Below, in pieces: positions 7,479-14,990 of a stretch of DNA of 64,000 nucleotides. The DNA is taken from assembly GCF_950101795.1 (NCBI RefSeq), contig NZ_CATNLZ010000035.1, positions 202,148 through 266,147 on the forward strand. The letters are read 5' to 3'. Both the position numbers and the translations under genes were made by a program. Position 1 is the first letter of the stretch; each line of letters opens with the position of its first letter. The DNA is from Nocardioides sp. T2.26MG-1 (lineage in GTDB: Bacteria > Actinomycetota > Actinomycetes > Propionibacteriales > Nocardioidaceae). The notes beneath the pieces were generated by a model. That model had not been told where the DNA came from. It ran no database searches and was given only the letters and a program-made list of their open reading frames with translations.

Positions 7479-8482
7479 GCACGGGCAAGGTCGCGGTGTT
7501 CAGCGCCGGGTCGTGGGGCACCGCGTTCTCGCTAGTGCTCGCCGATGCCGGCAACGACGTGACGATGTGGGCCCGCCGCGAGGAGGTCGCCTCGGCGATC
7601 AACGAGCAGCGGGAGAACCCCGAGTACCTCCCCGGCGTCGAGCTCCCGCCGCACGTCTCCGCGACGCACGACGTCGAGAAGGCGCTGCACGGCGCAGACG
7701 TCGTCGTGCTCGCCACCCCGTCGCAGACGCTGCGGGGCAACCTCACCGAGTGGGCGCCGTACGTCGAGCAGGACGCGGTGTTCGTCTCGCTGATGAAGGG
7801 AGTCGAGCTCGGCACCCTGGAGCGGATGAGCCAGGTGATCGCCGAGGTGACCGGCGCCGGCCCGGAGCGGATCGCGGTCGTCAGCGGCCCCAACCTCGCC
7901 AAGGAGATCGCCCGTCGCGAGCCCGCGGCGTCGGTCGTCGCCTGCGAGGACGAGGCGGTCGCGAAGCTGCTCCAGGCGCGGATCCACTCACCGGCGTTCC
8001 GTCCCTACACCAGCGTCGACGTGCTCGGCTGCGAGCTCGGCGGTGCCTACAAGAACGTCGTCGCCCTCGCGGTCGGCATGGCCGTGGGGCTCGGGTTCGG
8101 CGACAACACGACCGCGTCGGTGATCACCCGGGGCCTCGCCGAGACCGCGCGGCTGGCGATGGCGCTCGGCGCCAACCCCCTCACGCTGATGGGCCTGGCG
8201 GGCCTGGGCGACCTGGTCGCCACCTGCTCCTCACCGCTCTCGCGCAACCGCACGTTCGGGGAGAAGCTCGGCCAGGGCTTGACGGCCGCGGAGATCTACG
8301 CGACGACCCGCCAGGTCGCCGAGGGAGCCAAGTCGTGCACGTCGCTGCTGGCCCTCGCCGACCGCACCGGCATCGACGCCCCGATCGCCCACCACGTCAC
8401 CGCGGTCGTCGACGGCCGGATGACCGCGCAGGAGATGATGGACGCCTTCATCGCCCGCGACACCAAGGCTGAGACGGACTGA
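7475..8482 (+). CDS. gpsA: glycerol-3-phosphate dehydrogenase [NAD(P)+]
   Basis: 335 aa cytosolic enzyme that reduces dihydroxyacetone phosphate to sn-glycerol-3-phosphate for phospholipids. The Rossmann loop FSAGSWGTAF is at residues 9-18, and the catalytic lysine is K193 in GGAYKNVVALAVG. The C-terminal domain contains AGLGDLVATCSSPLSRN. The ATG overlaps the stop of the acyltransferase by four bases. Length and motifs are standard. Confidence 0.97.
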   Translation: MSTGKVAVFSAGSWGTAFSLVLADAGNDVTMWARREEVASAINEQRENPEYLPGVELPPHVSATHDVEKALHGADVVVLATPSQTLRGNLTEWAPYVEQDAVFVSLMKGVELGTLERMSQVIAEVTGAGPERIAVVSGPNLAKEIARREPAASVVACEDEAVAKLLQARIHSPAFRPYTSVDVLGCELGGAYKNVVALAVGMAVGLGFGDNTTASVITRGLAETARLAMALGANPLTLMGLAGLGDLVATCSSPLSRNRTFGEKLGQGLTAAEIYATTRQVAEGAKSCTSLLALADRTGIDAPIAHHVTAVVDGRMTAQEMMDAFIARDTKAETD

Positions 8483-8530
8483 GACGAGCAGCGTCGCGCG
8501 AGGAACGAGCGCGGCGCGTGGGCTCGGCCA

Positions 8531-8584
8531 GATCGAGCAAGCGACGCGACTGAGGAACGAAGTCGCGCGAGCGCGTCGAGATCC
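8531..8584 (+). repeat. dispersed intergenic repeat, degenerate forward copy (A)
   Basis: Runs from GATCGAGCAAGCGACGCGAC to GCGTCGAGATCC with a TGAGGAACGAAGTCGCG core. It aligns with the element at 12776-12828, but its ends are degenerate. Confidence 0.6.
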
Positions 8585-8607
8585 AGTGAGGTGCGTAGGG
8601 CATCGTG

Positions 8608-8652
8608 GGTCTCGATACGCCGTGGCTCGTCCCTCGCCACGGCTACTCGACC
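8608..8652 (-). repeat. dispersed intergenic repeat, reverse copy (B)
   Basis: Begins GGTCTCGATACGCC and ends GGCTACTCGACC, with an internal GTGGC / GCCAC stem. It is the inverse orientation of copy A and lies 23 nt after it, downstream of gpsA. Confidence 0.75.
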
Positions 8653-8674
8653 ACCGAACCGCGGTTGGCCGGTG

Positions 8675-9748
8675 TCAGCCCAGGTCGTCGAGCGCGGCCC
8701 GCAGGTCGTCCCACAGGTCGTCGACGTCCTCGATGCCGACCGACAGCCGCACGAGCCCGTCGGGGATCGTGGCCGGCTCGGCCTTCCAGCGGCGGCGTCG
8801 CTCGAACGTCGACTCCACCCCGCCGAGCGAGGTGGCGTGCACCCACAGGCTGGTCGAGCGGGTGAGCAGGTCCGCGGTGTCGGCGCCGCCGGCGACCACG
8901 ATCGCGACGATGCCGCCGAAGCCCGGGTAGCGCACCTCGGCGACCGCAGGGTGCCCCTCGAGGCGGCGGACGAGCTCGGCGGCGTTGGCCTGCGCGCGCT
9001 CGACGCGCAGGTGCAGGGTACGCAGGCCGCGCAGCGCGAGCCACGCCTCGAGCGTGCCGGGCGTCGAGCCCATCAGGTCGCGCCGGCCCTTGAGGACGGT
9101 GTAGAGCTCCTCGTCGCCGGCGACGATCGCGCCCATCAGGACGTCGCTGTGCCCGGCGAGGTACTTGGTGACGGAGTGGACGACGAGGTCGGCGCCCATC
9201 GTGAGCGGGCGCTGCAGGATCGGGGTCGCGAACGTGTTGTCGACCACGACGTACGCCCCCGCCTCGCGCGCGGCGGCGGCGATCGTCGCGATGTCGGCGA
9301 GCTCGAGCGCCGGGTTGGTGGGGGACTCCAGCCACACCAGCGCCGCGTCCGCCGCGGCGGCGACGACCGCGTCGGTGTCGGTGATGTCGACGAGCAAGGT
9401 GTGCACCCGGCCGCGGCTCTCGAGATCGGCGAGCTGGAGCAGCGTGCCGGTATAGGCGTGCACGGGTGCGACGACCAGCCCGTCGTGCCCGACCAGGTCG
9501 AGCACGGTGGTCACCGCGGCCATGCCCGACGAGAACGCCAGCGCGCGGCCGCCCTCCAGCGACCCGAGCACGTCCTCGAACGCCGACCAGGTCGGGTTGC
9601 CGTAGCGGCCGTACTCCACGCCGCCGGTGGCGACGTACGTCGAGGCCATCGTGATCGGCTCGTTCAGCGGCCGGTCCGGCTCGCGCGCGGGCCGTCCGGC
9701 GGTGACGGCGATCGTGGCCGGCTGGTGGTTCCGCGAGGCGCTGCTCAT
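8675..9748 (-). CDS. cystathionine gamma-synthase-like PLP enzyme
   Basis: 357 aa fold-type I PLP enzyme of the Cys/Met metabolism family (MetB/MetC). The PLP lysine is K195 in HSVTKYLAGHSD. SSGMAA (73-78) and VVDNTFATP (168-176) bind the cofactor. It is somewhat shorter than typical cystathionine synthases and lyases (about 380-390 aa), and the usual YGGT loop reads HAYTGT, so the exact reaction (gamma-synthase or lyase) cannot be fixed. Divergent from ddl across 32 bp. Each gene has a -10 hexamer next to its start. Confidence 0.85.
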   Translation of the reverse strand: MSSASRNHQPATIAVTAGRPAREPDRPLNEPITMASTYVATGGVEYGRYGNPTWSAFEDVLGSLEGGRALAFSSGMAAVTTVLDLVGHDGLVVAPVHAYTGTLLQLADLESRGRVHTLLVDITDTDAVVAAAADAALVWLESPTNPALELADIATIAAAAREAGAYVVVDNTFATPILQRPLTMGADLVVHSVTKYLAGHSDVLMGAIVAGDEELYTVLKGRRDLMGSTPGTLEAWLALRGLRTLHLRVERAQANAAELVRRLEGHPAVAEVRYPGFGGIVAIVVAGGADTADLLTRSTSLWVHATSLGGVESTFERRRRWKAEPATIPDGLVRLSVGIEDVDDLWDDLRAALDDLG

Positions 9749-9754
9749 GCCACC

Positions 9755-9760
9755 ACGCTA
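9755..9760 (-). promoter_or_regulatory. -10 TAGCGT, leaderless start of the PLP enzyme gene
   Basis: On the minus strand TAGCGT ends 6 nt before the ATG at 9748. It shares a 32-bp intergenic region with the ddl -10. Confidence 0.5.
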
Positions 9761-9766
9761 GACGGA

Positions 9767-9772
9767 TAGGGT
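9767..9772 (+). promoter_or_regulatory. -10 TAGGGT, leaderless ddl start
   Basis: TAGGGT lies 8 nt before the ddl ATG with no Shine-Dalgarno between them. It is back to back with the minus-strand -10 at 9755-9760. Confidence 0.45.
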
Positions 9773-9780
9773 CGGGCGCG

Positions 9781-10902
9781 ATGAACGAGTCTCGCCGCAG
9801 GCCCCGGGTCGCCGTCGTGTTCGGCGGCAAGTCCAGCGAACACGCGATCTCCTGCGTGACGGCCGGCAGCGTGCTGGCCGCGATCGACCGTGAGGCGTAC
9901 GACGTCGTGCCGATCGGCATCGCGACCGACGGCCGCTGGGTGCTGGAGTCCGGCGACCCCGAGCGGCTGCGCATCGAGGGACCCGACAAGCTGCCCCAGG
10001 TCGACGGCGACCGCGCGGCCATCGCGCTCGCGCCCGAGAGTGCGTCGACCTCGCTGGTCGTCACCGAGCCGACGCAGCCGCCCCGCGCGCTCGGAGAGGT
10101 CGACGTGGTCTTCCCGTTGCTGCACGGGCCGTGGGGCGAGGACGGCACCATCCAGGGCCTGCTGGAGATGGCCGGGGTCCGCTACGTCGGCGCGGGCGTG
10201 CTCGCCTCCGCCGTGAGCATGGACAAGGCGTACATGAAGGTCGTGCTGGCCGCCGCCGGGCTTCCCGTGCTGCCGTCGACCACGGTGAACAGGCGCGAGT
10301 GGACGCGCGACCCGGAGCGTTGCCGCACCCGCGCCGACGTGCTCGGCTACCCGCTGTTCGTCAAGCCCGCCCGCGGCGGCTCGAGCATGGGCATCTCCAA
10401 GGTGCACGACCGCTCCGAGCTCGACGACGCGGTCGCGGAGGCGCTGCGCCACGACCCGAAGGTGCTGGTCGAGGCCGCCGCCGTCGACGCCCGCGAGATC
10501 GAGTGCGGTGTGCTCGAGTCGCTCGACGGCAGGCCGCAGACCAGCGTCCCCGCGGAGATCCGGTTCTCGGAGGAGCACGAGTTCTACGACTTCGCGGCCA
10601 AGTACCTTCCCGAGGAGCACACCGAGCTCGACGTGCCCGCCGACCTGCCCGACGCGCTGACCCGTCAGATCCAGGAGCTGTCCGTGCGCGCGTTCGAGGC
10701 GGTCGGCTGCGAGGGCCTCGCCCGGGTCGACTTCTTCGTGCTGCCGGGGGAGCGGGTGGTGGTCAACGAGATCAACACGATGCCCGGCTTCACCCCGACC
10801 TCGATGTTCCCGCGGATGTGGGCGGCCTCGGGCGTCGACTACCCGGCGCTCGTGGACCGGCTGATCCAGCTGGCCTTGCAGCGCGACACCGGCCTGCGCT
10901 GA
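9781..10902 (+). CDS. ddl: D-alanine--D-alanine ligase
   Basis: 373 aa ATP-grasp ligase that makes the D-Ala-D-Ala terminus of peptidoglycan stem peptides. The N-terminal VFGGKSSEHAIS, the loop PLLHGPWGEDG, the ATP-grasp KPARGGSSMGISK and the C-terminal metal site NEINTMPGFTPTSMFP are all intact. Its presence supports an ordinary cell wall. The ATG is immediately preceded by a -10-like hexamer. The gene converges on the DUF3515 gene with a gap of 7 bp. Confidence 0.97.
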   Translation: MNESRRRPRVAVVFGGKSSEHAISCVTAGSVLAAIDREAYDVVPIGIATDGRWVLESGDPERLRIEGPDKLPQVDGDRAAIALAPESASTSLVVTEPTQPPRALGEVDVVFPLLHGPWGEDGTIQGLLEMAGVRYVGAGVLASAVSMDKAYMKVVLAAAGLPVLPSTTVNRREWTRDPERCRTRADVLGYPLFVKPARGGSSMGISKVHDRSELDDAVAEALRHDPKVLVEAAAVDAREIECGVLESLDGRPQTSVPAEIRFSEEHEFYDFAAKYLPEEHTELDVPADLPDALTRQIQELSVRAFEAVGCEGLARVDFFVLPGERVVVNEINTMPGFTPTSMFPRMWAASGVDYPALVDRLIQLALQRDTGLR

Positions 10903-10909
10903 CGCGGTT

Positions 10910-11428
10910 CTAGACGCACTCGTCCTGGAGCGTGAGGTGCCGCTTCACCAGGGCGGCGAGCGTCGCGAGCGCGTCCGCCGACGGGGCGCCGCGCTGCTCG
11001 GCCGGCACCCGGAGCGAGACCCGGGGCGCGTAGCCGACCGCGGTCAGCACCGCGTCGGAGTCCTGGTCCTGCTCCTGCTCCGGTGGCACGAACCAGCCGA
11101 CGCCGGAGACGTCGGTGCAGGCGGAGAACTGGTCGAACTCCTCCGGTACGCCGACCCCGCAGGTCAGCACGATCGCCGGGTCGCCCCAGGCGGCGCCGTA
11201 CGCCGTGTCGCCGGTGATCTCGCGTGCGTCCAGGCCGGCGAGCGTGTCGGGCAGGTCGTCGACGAACCCCTCGCACGCCGTCCGGTCGGCGGCCGAGAGC
11301 GCGGGCGCGTCGATCTCGACCGGGCCCGCGGAGCAGCCGGTCGCGAGGAGCGCCAGAACCACCGCAGACACGACAGCGCCCCGGGTCCGCGGGGACCCGG
11401 GGCGCCGACGACGTGCGGCGGGGGTCAC
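10910..11428 (-). CDS. DUF3515-family lipoprotein
   Basis: 172 aa with a GTG start. The arginine-rich N-terminus is followed by a hydrophobic stretch and a lipobox-like LLATGCSAG, giving a predicted lipidated C32. The exported domain has paired cysteines (TACEG, LTCGVGV, SACTD, DECV). This matches the actinobacterial DUF3515 family, whose function is unknown. It starts 2 nt after the stop of the RAM-domain gene, so the two form an operon next to ddl and thiL, the usual actinobacterial neighbourhood. Start certainty is moderate; the lipobox argues for this start. Confidence 0.85.
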   Translation of the reverse strand: MTPAARRRRPGSPRTRGAVVSAVVLALLATGCSAGPVEIDAPALSAADRTACEGFVDDLPDTLAGLDAREITGDTAYGAAWGDPAIVLTCGVGVPEEFDQFSACTDVSGVGWFVPPEQEQDQDSDAVLTAVGYAPRVSLRVPAEQRGAPSADALATLAALVKRHLTLQDECV

Positions 11429-11430
11429 CC

Positions 11431-11667
11431 TCAGATGTGGACGACCGGGCAGGTCAGCGTGCGGGTGATGCCCTCGAGGTTCTGCACCTTGGAGACGACC
11501 AGCTTGCCGAGCTCGTCGACGTTGCGGGCCTCGGCGCGCACGATCACGTCGTAGGGGCCGGTGACGTCCTCGGCGAGGGTCACGCCCTTCACCTGGGCGA
11601 TGGCGGAGGCGACCTCGGCGGCCTTGCCGACATCGGTCTGGATCAGGATGTACGCCTGGACGACCAT
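11431..11667 (-). CDS. stand-alone Lrp/AsnC ligand-binding (RAM) domain protein
   Basis: 78 aa, MVVQAYILIQTDVGKAAEVASAI through TCPVVHI. It corresponds to the C-terminal effector-binding domain of Lrp/AsnC regulators without the DNA-binding half. Such single-domain proteins are thought to form ring oligomers that bind amino acids, and may modulate full-length Lrp proteins. It is not a truncation artefact: the start has a good ribosome binding site (GGGAGAG) and the domain is complete. First gene of the operon with the DUF3515 lipoprotein. Confidence 0.9.
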   Translation of the reverse strand: MVVQAYILIQTDVGKAAEVASAIAQVKGVTLAEDVTGPYDVIVRAEARNVDELGKLVVSKVQNLEGITRTLTCPVVHI

Positions 11668-11774
11668 CGAGCTCTCCCTGAGGTTTGGGGCGGTCTGGGG
11701 ATCTTCGTGCTGCGGGGCTGTGCCACGCCAACCTACCGTGCGGTACCCGCCGCCGCATCTGGTGGGATGGGTGC

Positions 11775-12725
11775 ATGCCGTTCCCCCCTGACGCGACGCT
11801 GTCCGACGCCGGCGAGTTCGGCCTGATCCGTGCGCTGGTCGACCTGTTCCCGCAGGGCGAGGAGGTGCTGGTCGGCCCCGGCGACGACGCCGCGGTGCTC
11901 CGGGTGCGCACGGGACACGTGGTGGTCTCCACAGACCTGATGGTCGAGGGGCGGCACTTCCGCCGCGAGTGGGCCGACGCCGCAGACGTCGGTCACCGGG
12001 CCGCCGCGCAGAACATCTCCGACGTCAACGCGATGGGTGGCCGGGCCACCTCGCTGACGATCGGGCTGGCCGCGCCGGCCGAGCTGCCCGTGCAATGGGC
12101 GCTGGACTTCGCGCGCGGCTTCGCCGAGGAGTGCTCGCTCGTCGGCGCCAGCGTCGTGGGCGGCGACCTGAGCCGCGCCGACGAGATCGTGATCGCCGTG
12201 ACCGTGCTCGGCGCCTGCACCCAGGCGCCGGTGCTGCGCTCCGGGGCGCGGCCCGGTGACGTGCTGGCGCTGCGCGGGCGGCAGGGCTGGGCCGCCGGCG
12301 GGCTGACCGTGCTCGGCCGGGGCTTCCGCTCCCCGCGGGTGCTCGTGGAGGCCTACCGGCGCCCGGAGCCGCCGTACGACGCCGGCCGGGAGGCCGCCGA
12401 GGCGGGCGCCACCGCGATGATCGACGTCTCCGACGGCCTGCTCGCCGACGCCGGCCACGTCGCCGCCGACTCCGGGGTCGCCATCGACGTGCACACCGCG
12501 GCGTTCGAGATCCCCGAGCCGCTGCGGGCCGTCGGCGCGGCCCTGGGCGCGGACCCGATGCAGTTCATCCTCGGCGGAGGCGACGACCACGCGCTGCTCG
12601 CGACGTTCCCCGACGTCGCGTCGGTGCCGGCCGGCTGGTCGGTCGTCGGCGCGGTCACCGAGGGTGAGGGCGTCACCGTCGACGGGGCGGAGTACGTCGG
12701 CCCCACGGGCTGGACGCACTATTAG
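11775..12725 (+). CDS. thiL: thiamine-monophosphate kinase
   Basis: 316 aa. Phosphorylates thiamine monophosphate to the active cofactor thiamine diphosphate. The AIR-synthase-type N-terminal motifs are present: GPGDDAAVL, VSTDLMVEGRHF, the metal-binding NISDVNAMGG and VVGGDLSRAD. The later IDVSDGLLADAGHVA and GGGDDHALL also match. The ATG at 11775 gives the conserved start. It is separate from the neighbouring operons and ends at a hairpin. Confidence 0.95.
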   Translation: MPFPPDATLSDAGEFGLIRALVDLFPQGEEVLVGPGDDAAVLRVRTGHVVVSTDLMVEGRHFRREWADAADVGHRAAAQNISDVNAMGGRATSLTIGLAAPAELPVQWALDFARGFAEECSLVGASVVGGDLSRADEIVIAVTVLGACTQAPVLRSGARPGDVLALRGRQGWAAGGLTVLGRGFRSPRVLVEAYRRPEPPYDAGREAAEAGATAMIDVSDGLLADAGHVAADSGVAIDVHTAAFEIPEPLRAVGAALGADPMQFILGGGDDHALLATFPDVASVPAGWSVVGAVTEGEGVTVDGAEYVGPTGWTHY

Positions 12726-12729
12726 GTGC

Positions 12730-12763
12730 CTGCGTCGCCCAGAGCTTGCTCGGGGCGACGCAG
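12730..12763 (+). terminator. thiL terminator hairpin
   Basis: 11-bp perfect stem CTGCGTCGCCC / GGGCGACGCAG with a 12-nt loop, starting 4 nt after the thiL stop. There is no U tract. Confidence 0.6.
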
Positions 12764-12775
12764 ACGCAGCACCAA

Positions 12776-12828
12776 GGTCGAGTAGCCGCGCGGCTGAGGG
12801 ACGAAGCCGCGACCGGCGTATCGAGACC
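12776..12828 (+). repeat. dispersed intergenic repeat, forward copy (C)
   Basis: GGTCGAGTAGCCGCGCGGC, then TGAGGGACGAA, then GCCGCG, ending CGTATCGAGACC. The ends are imperfect inverted repeats. Same family and orientation as copy A. Confidence 0.8.
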
Positions 12829-12840
12829 CTGTACCTCTGC

Positions 12841-12876
12841 GGTCTCGATACGCTCGCTGGCGCTCGCTACTCGACC
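12841..12876 (-). repeat. dispersed intergenic repeat, short reverse copy (D)
   Basis: GGTCTCGATACGCTCGC, then TGG, then CGCTCGCTACTCGACC. Inverse orientation to copy C, 12 nt away, reproducing the forward-then-reverse arrangement seen after gpsA. Confidence 0.8.
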
Positions 12877-12884
12877 AACGAAAG

Positions 12885-12915
12885 GAAGGCCCCGACCGTG
12901 ACGGTCGGGGCCTTC
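12885..12915 (-). terminator. rpmB terminator
   Basis: 15-bp perfect stem GAAGGCCCCGACCGT and complement around a single central base, downstream of rpmB on the minus strand. It may also stop readthrough from thiL. Confidence 0.8.
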
Positions 12916-12931
12916 TCGAGAAGAGCTGGGC

Positions 12932-13117
12932 TCAGCGGGTGACCTTCCCGGCCTTGAGGCAGCCGGTGCACACGTTGAGGCGCTTGGGGGTGCCGTTGAC
13001 GGTGGCACGCACGCGCTGGATGTTGGGGTCGAAGCGGCGCTTGGTGATCTTGCGCGACCACGGACGGTTGTTGCCGAAGCCCGGCTTCTTGGCGCAGATG
13101 TCGCAGACGGCAGCCAC
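12932..13117 (-). CDS. rpmB: 50S ribosomal protein L28 (zinc-binding form)
   Basis: 61 aa. The two CXXC pairs C5/C8 (VCDICAKK) and C50/C53 (VCTGCLK) show this is the zinc-ribbon, C+ paralogue rather than a zinc-independent copy. The body KPGFGNNRPWSRKITKRRFDP is typical. The GTG start follows TTAAGGAGCACACG, a strong ribosome binding site. Monocistronic, transcribed away from the DAK2 gene. Confidence 0.95.
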   Translation of the reverse strand: MAAVCDICAKKPGFGNNRPWSRKITKRRFDPNIQRVRATVNGTPKRLNVCTGCLKAGKVTR

Positions 13118-13301
13118 CGTGTGCTCCTTAAACGATCGAGGGTGTGGAACTTGATTCGCATGTGGGGCCCGCTGAGCGGGCAACCGCACAAGAGTATCCG
13201 ATGGGCCCGGGCACGCGGAAATCGAGCGGACGCACTAACCTGTGGCACTCATCTTCCCGAGCAACGACTTCAGCGAGCAGTCTCCACGATCGAGGACGGC
13301 G

Positions 13302-14972
13302 ATGGAAACTCCCCGCAGCGGCGCCATCACGCTGGAGGTGGTGCTGCGGTTCGTCGACATCGCCACGGACGCGCTGGCCGACGCCCGCGAGGAGATCGAC
13401 GCGCTCAACGTCTATCCCGTGCCCGACGGCGACACCGGCACCAACATGTACCTCACGGTCTCGGCCGCCCGTGACGCGGTGCGCGAGGCCACCGGCGGTG
13501 ACGGCGCCGTCGGCCCGGCAGCCGACCTCGGTACGGCGCTCGCCGCGTTCAGCCGGGGCGCGCTGCTCGGCGCTCGCGGCAACTCCGGGGTGATCCTCAG
13601 CGAGATGCTCGGGGCGATCGTGCGCCGGATCGCGCACGCCGACCCGGGGGAGCGCAACGCCCAGGTGATGGCCGACGCGCTGCGCCGGGCCACCGACGCG
13701 AGCTACGCCGCGGTCGGCACGCCGGTCGAGGGCACCATGCTCACCGTGACCCGTGCCGCCAGCGAGGCGGCCGCCGAGGTCGCCAAGGACTCGACCGCCC
13801 GCGCCCGGGACGTGTTCACCGCGGCCGCGGCCGCCGCCCGGGAGGCGCTGGCGCACACCCCCGAGCAGCTCCCCGCACTGCGCGCCGCCGGTGTCGTGGA
13901 CGCCGGTGGCCGAGGGGTCAGCGTGATCCTCGACGCGGCGGAGACCGTGCTGACGGGCCGCCGGCCCACGCCGGTGACCGCGCCGTTCGGCAGCCACCAC
14001 ATCCCGGTCCCGGTGACCGCGACCGAGGGCGACCTGACGCCGGGCGGTCCCTCCTACGAGGTGATGTACCTCCTGGACGCCGACGACGCCGCGATGCCCG
14101 CTCTGCGCACGACGCTCAGCGCCCTCGGCGACTCGCTCGTCGTCGTCGGCGGCGAGGGTCTGTGGAACGTCCACGTGCACGTCGACGACGTCGGTGCCGC
14201 GATCGAGGCCGGCATCGCGGCCGGCCGTCCCCACCGGGTGCGGGTCACCCACTTCGCCGAGCAGATCGCCGCGGCCCGCAGCCGCACCGCCGCCCGCGAC
14301 GGCCGCGCGGTCGTCGCGGTCGCGGCCGGTCCCGGCCTCGCGTCCCTGTTCGAGGAGGCCGGCGCGGTCGTCGTCCACGGCGGGCCCGGCCGCCGGCCCT
14401 CCACCGGGCAGCTCCTCGAGGCGATCACGTCGTGCGGGGCGTCCGAGGTCATCGTGCTGCCCAACGACCACGACTCGGTGCGGGTGGCGCAGATCGCGGC
14501 GAGCACCGCCGAGGCCGACTCCGACGGCGCGGTCCGGGTCGCGGTGATCCCCACGCAGGCGCAGGTCACCGGCCTCGCCGCGGTCGCCGTCCACGAGCCC
14601 GGCCGCTCCTTCGACCAGGACGTGCTCGAGATGACCGCCACCGCACGCCACGCCCGCCAGGGCGCGGTCACGGTCGCGGCCAAGCAGGCGATGACGATGG
14701 CGGGACCCTGCGAGCCCGGCGACGCGCTCGGCGTGATCGCCGGCGACTTCGCCGTCGTCGGCGACGACCTGTACGCCGTCGCCGTCGAGGTGCTGGACCG
14801 CCTGCTGGGCGGCGGCGGCGAGCTCGTCACGATCGTGGCCGGGGCGGAGGACGCCGAGGGGTCGCTCGCGACCCGGTGCGCGGGGTACGTCGAGGAGCAC
14901 CACCCCGCTGTCGACGTCGTGGTGTACGACGGTGGGCAGGAGCGCTACCCGCTCCTCATGGCCGTCGAGTAG
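13302..14972 (+). CDS. DAK2-domain protein, FakA-like kinase subunit
   Basis: 556 aa. The N-terminal DAK2 domain (about 10-205) has the Mg-ATP loop NVYPVPDGDTGTNMY (aspartates at 42 and 44), then GARGNSGVILSE. The C-terminal half resembles the FakA extension, with GGEGLWNVHVHVDD and a DegV-like tail ending in PAVDVVVYDGGQERYPLLMAVE. In Firmicutes FakA phosphorylates FakB-bound fatty acids. No FakB gene is visible here, so that role is inferred. The gene sits directly before recG, as in many Actinobacteria. The ATG is placed 8 nt after GAGG. Confidence 0.85.
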   Translation: METPRSGAITLEVVLRFVDIATDALADAREEIDALNVYPVPDGDTGTNMYLTVSAARDAVREATGGDGAVGPAADLGTALAAFSRGALLGARGNSGVILSEMLGAIVRRIAHADPGERNAQVMADALRRATDASYAAVGTPVEGTMLTVTRAASEAAAEVAKDSTARARDVFTAAAAAAREALAHTPEQLPALRAAGVVDAGGRGVSVILDAAETVLTGRRPTPVTAPFGSHHIPVPVTATEGDLTPGGPSYEVMYLLDADDAAMPALRTTLSALGDSLVVVGGEGLWNVHVHVDDVGAAIEAGIAAGRPHRVRVTHFAEQIAAARSRTAARDGRAVVAVAAGPGLASLFEEAGAVVVHGGPGRRPSTGQLLEAITSCGASEVIVLPNDHDSVRVAQIAASTAEADSDGAVRVAVIPTQAQVTGLAAVAVHEPGRSFDQDVLEMTATARHARQGAVTVAAKQAMTMAGPCEPGDALGVIAGDFAVVGDDLYAVAVEVLDRLLGGGGELVTIVAGAEDAEGSLATRCAGYVEEHHPAVDVVVYDGGQERYPLLMAVE

Positions 14973-14990
14973 GAGTGAGTGGGAGATCCG

